Assembly (NCBI RefSeq): GCF_008831285.2
Contig: NC_045149.1
Span: 22,512,535 to 22,576,534 of the forward strand
DNA length: 64,000 bases
Direction: 5' to 3'
Source of the DNA: Nymphaea colorata
Taxonomy: Eukaryota > Streptophyta > Magnoliopsida > Nymphaeales > Nymphaeaceae
Below the pieces are notes generated by a model. The model saw only the letters and a program-made list of their open reading frames with translations, had not been told where the DNA came from and ran no database searches. Positions 58,835 to 64,000 of the stretch are shown here, in pieces. Within the stretch, counting starts at the first letter, position 1; each line of letters starts with the position of its first letter. The position numbers and the translations under genes are program-made.

Positions 58835-61800
58835 CAAAGGTTCTGATGACAAGGTCAGCTCGAAAGTAGAGAAGGCTCTGCTCCAAACTGCACCCAAAAT
58901 ATGAGAAAAAAGAAGGAACTGAAATAGAGATTGGATCTAGCAGTACTGTTTTTAAAGGAGTAGCGCTGAAAAGCAACTTATGTTTTGTCCTGTGAATAGT
59001 AATATACATGAGACATTTTGTTTACTAGGATTGAACTATTGGATAAGATTTTTTGGAACTATATATATAATGTCGGATGTCTTAAGTATCAAGGTGTAGA
59101 CTGAAGAAGTAGGTACCAATAATCTCCCTAGGTGCTGTGAAGTTAAATTGTGTTGGACTATTGGATTGTTTGATTATTATTATTTGATTAATTCTATGAA
59201 CTTTGAAAGTAATGATAAACTGGAGAAAAAGTCTGGCATCCGATATCTTTCCTTTTCTGTTCTCTGTTTCTCCTCTCTTCCTGTTTGTGCCTGGATAGTG
59301 AATACCTTTCATTCAACATACTGTAGAAGTTAATCACAGATGCTAGAAAAAGCTTTAATAAAAAATTTGAGACTATTTTTTTCTTAAGAAATCAAGATCC
59401 CGTATCTTTGTATTGAATGTATGGCTTGGCCCCTGGTGAGTTGTTGGACCTCACTGCTCCTAGACTTTTGCTGTGTTTGTCCTTCTTGTTCCTTGAGAGA
59501 GCCAAATTGGGTTGGGTCCTGCTCAACTCGAGAAAGTTCTTCAATCTAATGGTCCAACCCCAATGATGTTATAACCTGTTGTTATAGAAATGCTGCCCTT
59601 CTAAAAGCAGGCTTCTGGAAGACAGTAGGCTAGAAGAGGTGGTTGAAAATTTTGAAAGATTCTATTTTGGCTTTTTTTTAAATTTTGAAGCTATAGTTGG
59701 GCCCCGCAATGAAAAATTCTTGGCTCTACCTCTGGTTATTCCATTTCAGTGCAGTAGTTCAAGTACATTCTCTTCCAATGCAGGACGAGTAGTTCAAGTA
59801 CATTCTCGGTGCAGTGTGAAAGGCTATAATTGTGGACGAGTAATTGTTTCTGAAATCTTATGTTATGTGCCTTGCATTGTAAAGAAGTAAAAATGAGGTG
59901 ATACATATATATGGTTGTCAATCAACTTCCAAAGAAACGAAATTCATTAAGATGGGGGTTTTTTTTTCATAATAGAAATCACTTTCTAGAGCTTTTGATT
60001 ATTTCAAATTTGAAATCTATGGATTTGATGCGGAGCTAAGTTTGCATGTTTTTGCTGATGTGGCAAAAGATAAATGGTAAAATCCATGGTTCATCAAACT
60101 AAAGGTCTACGGTCAGACTTAGATTTAACACTTTGCCTTTTGATATTGAGAAAAAATATAGTTTATTGGATCCATGGATTTCAATCCCTAAGGATTTTAG
60201 AGAAAGGGCAATCGAATGCCACCTTAAAGTGAGAAACCTTGCCGCATTAGTTTGTTAATGCATACTACTTATTAGTTTACAAATCAAGATTTTCCTGCTT
60301 TTTATGGCACATTTTGTCCTTAGATATTTTTAAAAACATATAAAACAATAGCATAAGCTTCCCCAAATTACAAACTTGAATTAAATTGCACAGCCTTTCA
60401 TGCTTAATAAGGGACATTTTCCACACTTAGTCTTTGACAATGTGATAGCCCAGCCATATGCAAATTTAGAAGGCAAGAAGGTTCCATATTCAAATCACAC
60501 TTGGGTTGTAAGCGGTCCAATTCCGGTTGGAAGATTTTGTTAATTTCTAATGCACCAGACGGGATTTGAACCAACCTCTAATTAGTGGTCGTGCTAGACT
60601 GAGTCCAGTTGGGACCCGCATCGAGCCCACTAGGCAGTCGAGTCCTTGTAAACTTATCTTCATCCACATAAAGAACAAGCCCTCCTCTGGGAAACCCTAA
60701 TTATGATAAATTTTCATGTGGCCCAGTTTAAAGGGTCTATCAAAACATTAAAAGGATTAGCATTACCAAAATTCTTTTCCTAAAGATTAGAGAACAGGAA
60801 GAGTGTATAAATACAACCCTGAAGATGTTGGACTGAGAGATAGAGATCTGCCTTTAGGGCACTGATCCATCTTATTATTGCAATTGATTGGGTGCATGTA
60901 GAGCTACAAGCTCAATGCGGCTTTTGCGATAGGTATATATCATGTATTCTGGTACTTATTTACATTATAAAATTTGAGATGATTGAGCCCTCATATGTCC
61001 ACTTGAACTGCTTATTATTTATTGATTATATTGCTCTATAGTTGCACTAAAATTTCTCATATACTGTTGTTCCAATTGCACCCATCTCCTTCATTATTAA
61101 GCATGCTTGTTCCATTTGAATTGAAGCTTGAGGGTTCATTTGGCTAATGGAACAGTAACATAATGTTTCACGAATGTGTCCAAAAAAAATTGAGTAGGTT
61201 CATATCTAGTATTCCGTAAAAGTACTGGAACGATACATTATCATTCAATTTTCCAAATATTGACATCTCAAGGGGTTGTTCTGTGAATCTGCTTCAAAGA
61301 TTGTGGTGGGTTCTTAAAACAAGAGAACTGTTGTTTTATGGATTTACTTCAATCACTCACAAAGTGTCCTTGATGTGTCCTTGATGCCAAACAACCTCTG
61401 GATGACAATGTTTTTAGGGTGCTCAAAACTTCAAATGCATTAAGAAGATCAGTGGACAACCTCAGTGTCACACACTTTGTCATGAGATAATGAATCTTCA
61501 ACCTTCATTTTCTATCGCCTTAACAATGTCGTTAAACATGGTAGAGAGAAACCCTGCACTGCAAACTCGATTGCGAATCCGTTATCCTTGTTTTTCATTG
61601 CATAAAGTTTTTTAGTGAAGATCAATCTCAAATCTGGATCGTCATCTAAATCTAAACCAGCTGCAGGTCCAGATCCAGAGATTTAATCTAAGCTAAATCC
61701 AGTTAATCTGACTTTAATCTCTCATCAGCAAATGACTGATCTACCCCTAACCTCCCTCAAAATTCCCTCTATGTCTCTTGTTCCATTAACGATTTTGTGG

Positions 61801-62556
61801 TTAGTCTTTCTGAGAAAAGAGCATTTGGCAAGCCAATGTGTCAAATCCGACGATTCTGGCCATTTTTCCAGAGAACTATCGGCGTGGTCAAGTTCGTTTA
61901 GTCGCGAAAGCACACGATTTAACTTACGTTGCCTACCCACTCGCCCATATGGGTTCCCGGAGATGCCCAAAACTAAACTTGCAAAATTCAACTATACATG
62001 CTCCAGTCTTAAAAATTGAAACCATGCACAGTTCTTGATGCGACCCCGCTGCCCGGGGCTGCCAAAGGCGGCCTGGATGCGGTCGCTCTCCAAGATCACG
62101 CTCAGCACAGGCGATCGGAAGGCAAATCCCTGCACTCCTGTATTCTGCCGTTATGGCCTTCTTCAAGGGCATGGAGTGAACAGTCACAAAATACCACGAT
62201 CTTGGGGTGAAACGCGATGGATGATCGTGGAAAGGATATGAGAGATGCGGATGAAGCTGGATGAACCGATGGAATGAGGACGAGATAATCTCGAACGGTG
62301 AGAAACCAGCTGGCCAATGGAACAGTAACTTGTTGGGTTACTGTGGAGTCGCAGGCACAGGGAAGAGGTTGATCAGTCGGATGGCGATGTTATCCTCACA
62401 ACCACAGAGCAATACGCCAAATGTAGTAGGGATCGGAGAGGCAAGAGTTGACCGGTGAAGAACCACGTCGCCGGAAGATCAAGCTTTTGTGCGTCCGTCG
62501 GGTGAAGAAGAGGAAGAACCACGTCCTCTTTGTCAATCGCCGGATTTAGGGATTTT
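58835..62556. other. Intergenic, no supportable gene
   Basis: AT-rich DNA with no recognisable gene. About 60435-60660 has a more structured, GC-richer block (TGTGATAGCCCAGCC to TAGGCAGTCGAGTCC) that may be a repeat. About 62035-62185 is GC-rich and open in all three minus frames without a convincing domain. Confidence 0.45.
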
Positions 62557-63889
62557 TGATAGGAGATAGACATAGTCACCTTAATGGCACTTTGATAAAA
62601 CTCGCTCGCTATTCAATCGCCGGAATCAAGTCTGAAAATCTCATTCAGAAGCAAGCATTACAAGATTAATCAAAGGCACAAATGAAAACGCCGTTCTCCC
62701 CTTTAAAGGGTAGGGAAGAAGGAGAAGAAGAAAGACTCAGTTCGATACACTTATTCGACACCCAAAAACCTGCCCGAGTCTCAAAAGAAACCCGGTTCAG
62801 CGGTAGACTCAGCAAAAGTGGATCTGGGTCCCCTCCCGGATCCCACACAACGATCCACAGTCCCAATCCGAATCCTTTTAACGCTAGGATTGGAAATACA
62901 GACGCGCGGGTCCAACCCGCCAGTAAAATCTGGATCCATATCCGGTTCCCATTGCCCGCCGTGTCCCGCTGGACTGTCGCTACTCGCTCGGCGTGTCCCG
63001 CCACGGCTCTCCATTTCGTCTCGCGCATGTCTCCAAGCTCGTGTCTCTACTCGCTGGGCGTGTCCCGCCATACGTCATCGCGTGTCCCTCGTCAGAACTC
63101 CCCACAAGTGTCCTGATTGCGTCCGGCTCATGTGTCCTCAGTATCTCGTCATGTCTCGTATCTCCTGAAATCGTGTCCCGTTCTAGAACGCCTTGAACGC
63201 GTCCCGTGCTTGCTCTTCTCGTTTGTCCCTGGCTGTTCTTCCTGTTCCGAGCAGCTGTCCCACGCATACCAACCTGAATCCAGCTGCTCCTGAACAGACC
63301 TGACCGAGTTTCACCTTGGGGTGAGTCCTTTCCTGTCCGAGGATGAACTTGTTGTGCATGAAGGCTGAATGGCTTCAGCCATGCCGAACCATCTTGGCCG
63401 AGGGGCTGGGATTACCCTCCCTTGGCAAAACGTTACCCTCTCAACACGACCAGAACCTACGACGCCTCAACGTTTCTCGAATAACCTCTCTTGATCGTAG
63501 GAACTACGAAGGCCTCGGTAGCTGGTGGCTCTGGGGTGCGTATGTCCGGCACTGCTGCACGTGTATGAAAGGTCCACGGTGCTAACCTCTCATAGCTGCC
63601 GCCTGTGATGATCGCCCACACGGATAGCCTCACTCGATGTCTGCCCAAGGTCTTTGTATAGGCTGTTAACCTCACTTGACGGACACCCTTCTCGCTAGGG
63701 TATAACTCCTGCCTGATAGCCTCCCTTGCGTGGGGAGAGGCCATAGAGAGTGGCCATGAGGCGTTTTAACCTCCCTAACGCACAAAGGAACCTGGTGAAT
63801 GATGAAAGGCTGCCAATGCTTTGGCCTCGGACGGCATGGATACGGGCTGCCTTCTGCCATCATGGCCACGCGGAGGTAGGCCCGTATCA
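62557..63889 (-). repeat. GC-rich LTR-like block
   Basis: The block starts TGATAGGAGATAG and ends GGCCCGTATCA on the plus strand. Read on the minus strand it runs TGATACGGGCC to CTCCTATCA, so it has the TGATACG and CCTATCA termini seen on the LTRs at 3871 and 6633. No matching second LTR, primer site or target duplication is in the window (ATTTT against GTTTG). It contains a GTGTC-rich stretch and a periodic TAACCTC motif. It may be one LTR of a larger element that continues to the right, or part of its interior. Confidence 0.3.
63411..63780 (+). repeat. Degenerate periodic TAACCTCNCT motif array
   Basis: Variants of TTAACCTCNCTT (including TTACCCTC, TAGCCTC) begin near 63411, 63432, 63481, 63582, 63624, 63666, 63715 and 63766. 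Several intervals are 42-51 bases. No open frame explains the spacing. Confidence 0.5.
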
Positions 63890-64000
63890 GTTTGCAACGA
63901 TGCCCGAAAAGCTAAATGATTCGTCACATGCACAAAATTCTTAATTTATAAGCCAAAAACTCAAAAAAAAAATTATTTTACGAAAAAGATCTGAAAATCC

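Noticed and set aside
60540-60570. GGGATTTGAACC as part of a tRNA gene
   Set aside because: No acceptor stem, D-arm or anticodon arm can be formed around it.
62035-62187. GC-rich segment open in several minus-strand frames, considered as a BTB/POZ-like fragment
   Set aside because: RSPVLSVILESD is only faintly similar to BTB sequence and stops interrupt its surroundings.
62666-63267. Several overlapping open frames of 95-144 codons on both strands
   Set aside because: They are explained by high GC content and GTGTC/CCCG repeats; none shows a domain.

Overview
The window is plant nuclear DNA from a flowering plant. It has intron-containing genes for plant-specific families (G-type lectin receptor kinase, NAC factor, SUVH5/6-like protein), plant LTR retrotransposons with an initiator-tRNA-Met primer site, many hAT-type MITEs, and long AT-rich intergenic DNA with microsatellites. 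I cannot fix the species from sequence alone. There is no bacterial, plasmid, phage or CRISPR content.

The left 46 kb is a decayed tandem array of five copies of one gene, all on the minus strand. The gene encodes a ZmPK1-like G-type lectin S-receptor-like serine/threonine kinase with two exons and a phase-2 intron. I call the copies A (1-3130, runs off the left edge), B (10818-14566), C (20111-22565), D (30300-38600) and E (41180-45794). Only B is open from start to stop (predicted 809 aa). A has a nonsense codon, a 2-nt deletion next to the catalytic lysine and an inverted segment. C has lost exon 1. D is split in exon 1 by a 5-kb Ty1/copia element. E has lost its start codon and the kinase APE segment and carries a 970-bp hAT element. 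Intron and flank similarity groups A with E and B with C and D, and shows that flanking DNA was duplicated with the genes.

The array is full of nested elements. The most unusual is a non-autonomous LTR retrotransposon (3871-7412). Instead of gag-pol it carries an ORF with an FHA (phosphothreonine-binding) domain, broken by one stop. Others are a TRIM element in the intron of B, two hAT elements built on CGAGCTCGAG-type ends (16.0 and 16.8 kb), a DUF4371/ZMYM1-like hAT transposase with a single frameshift (24.6-27.0 kb) with MITEs that share its terminal sequence, a DUF4283-type LINE ORF1 remnant, and a gypsy integrase scrap.

The right third is sparser. A minus-strand three-exon NAC gene (51233-53604) has a C-terminus that is almost pure Glu/Asp encoded by a GAA/GAT microsatellite. 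A plus-strand gene (57725-58834) carries the N-terminal FPxGCGR repeats of SUVH5/6 histone methyltransferases but stops before the SRA and SET domains. The last 1.4 kb is GC-rich, repeat-structured and LTR-like.

Functionally, B is the only candidate membrane receptor kinase here. NAC and truncated SUVH-like proteins would be nuclear. Nothing suggests these genes act in one pathway; the window is mainly a record of receptor-kinase duplication, decay and transposon nesting.
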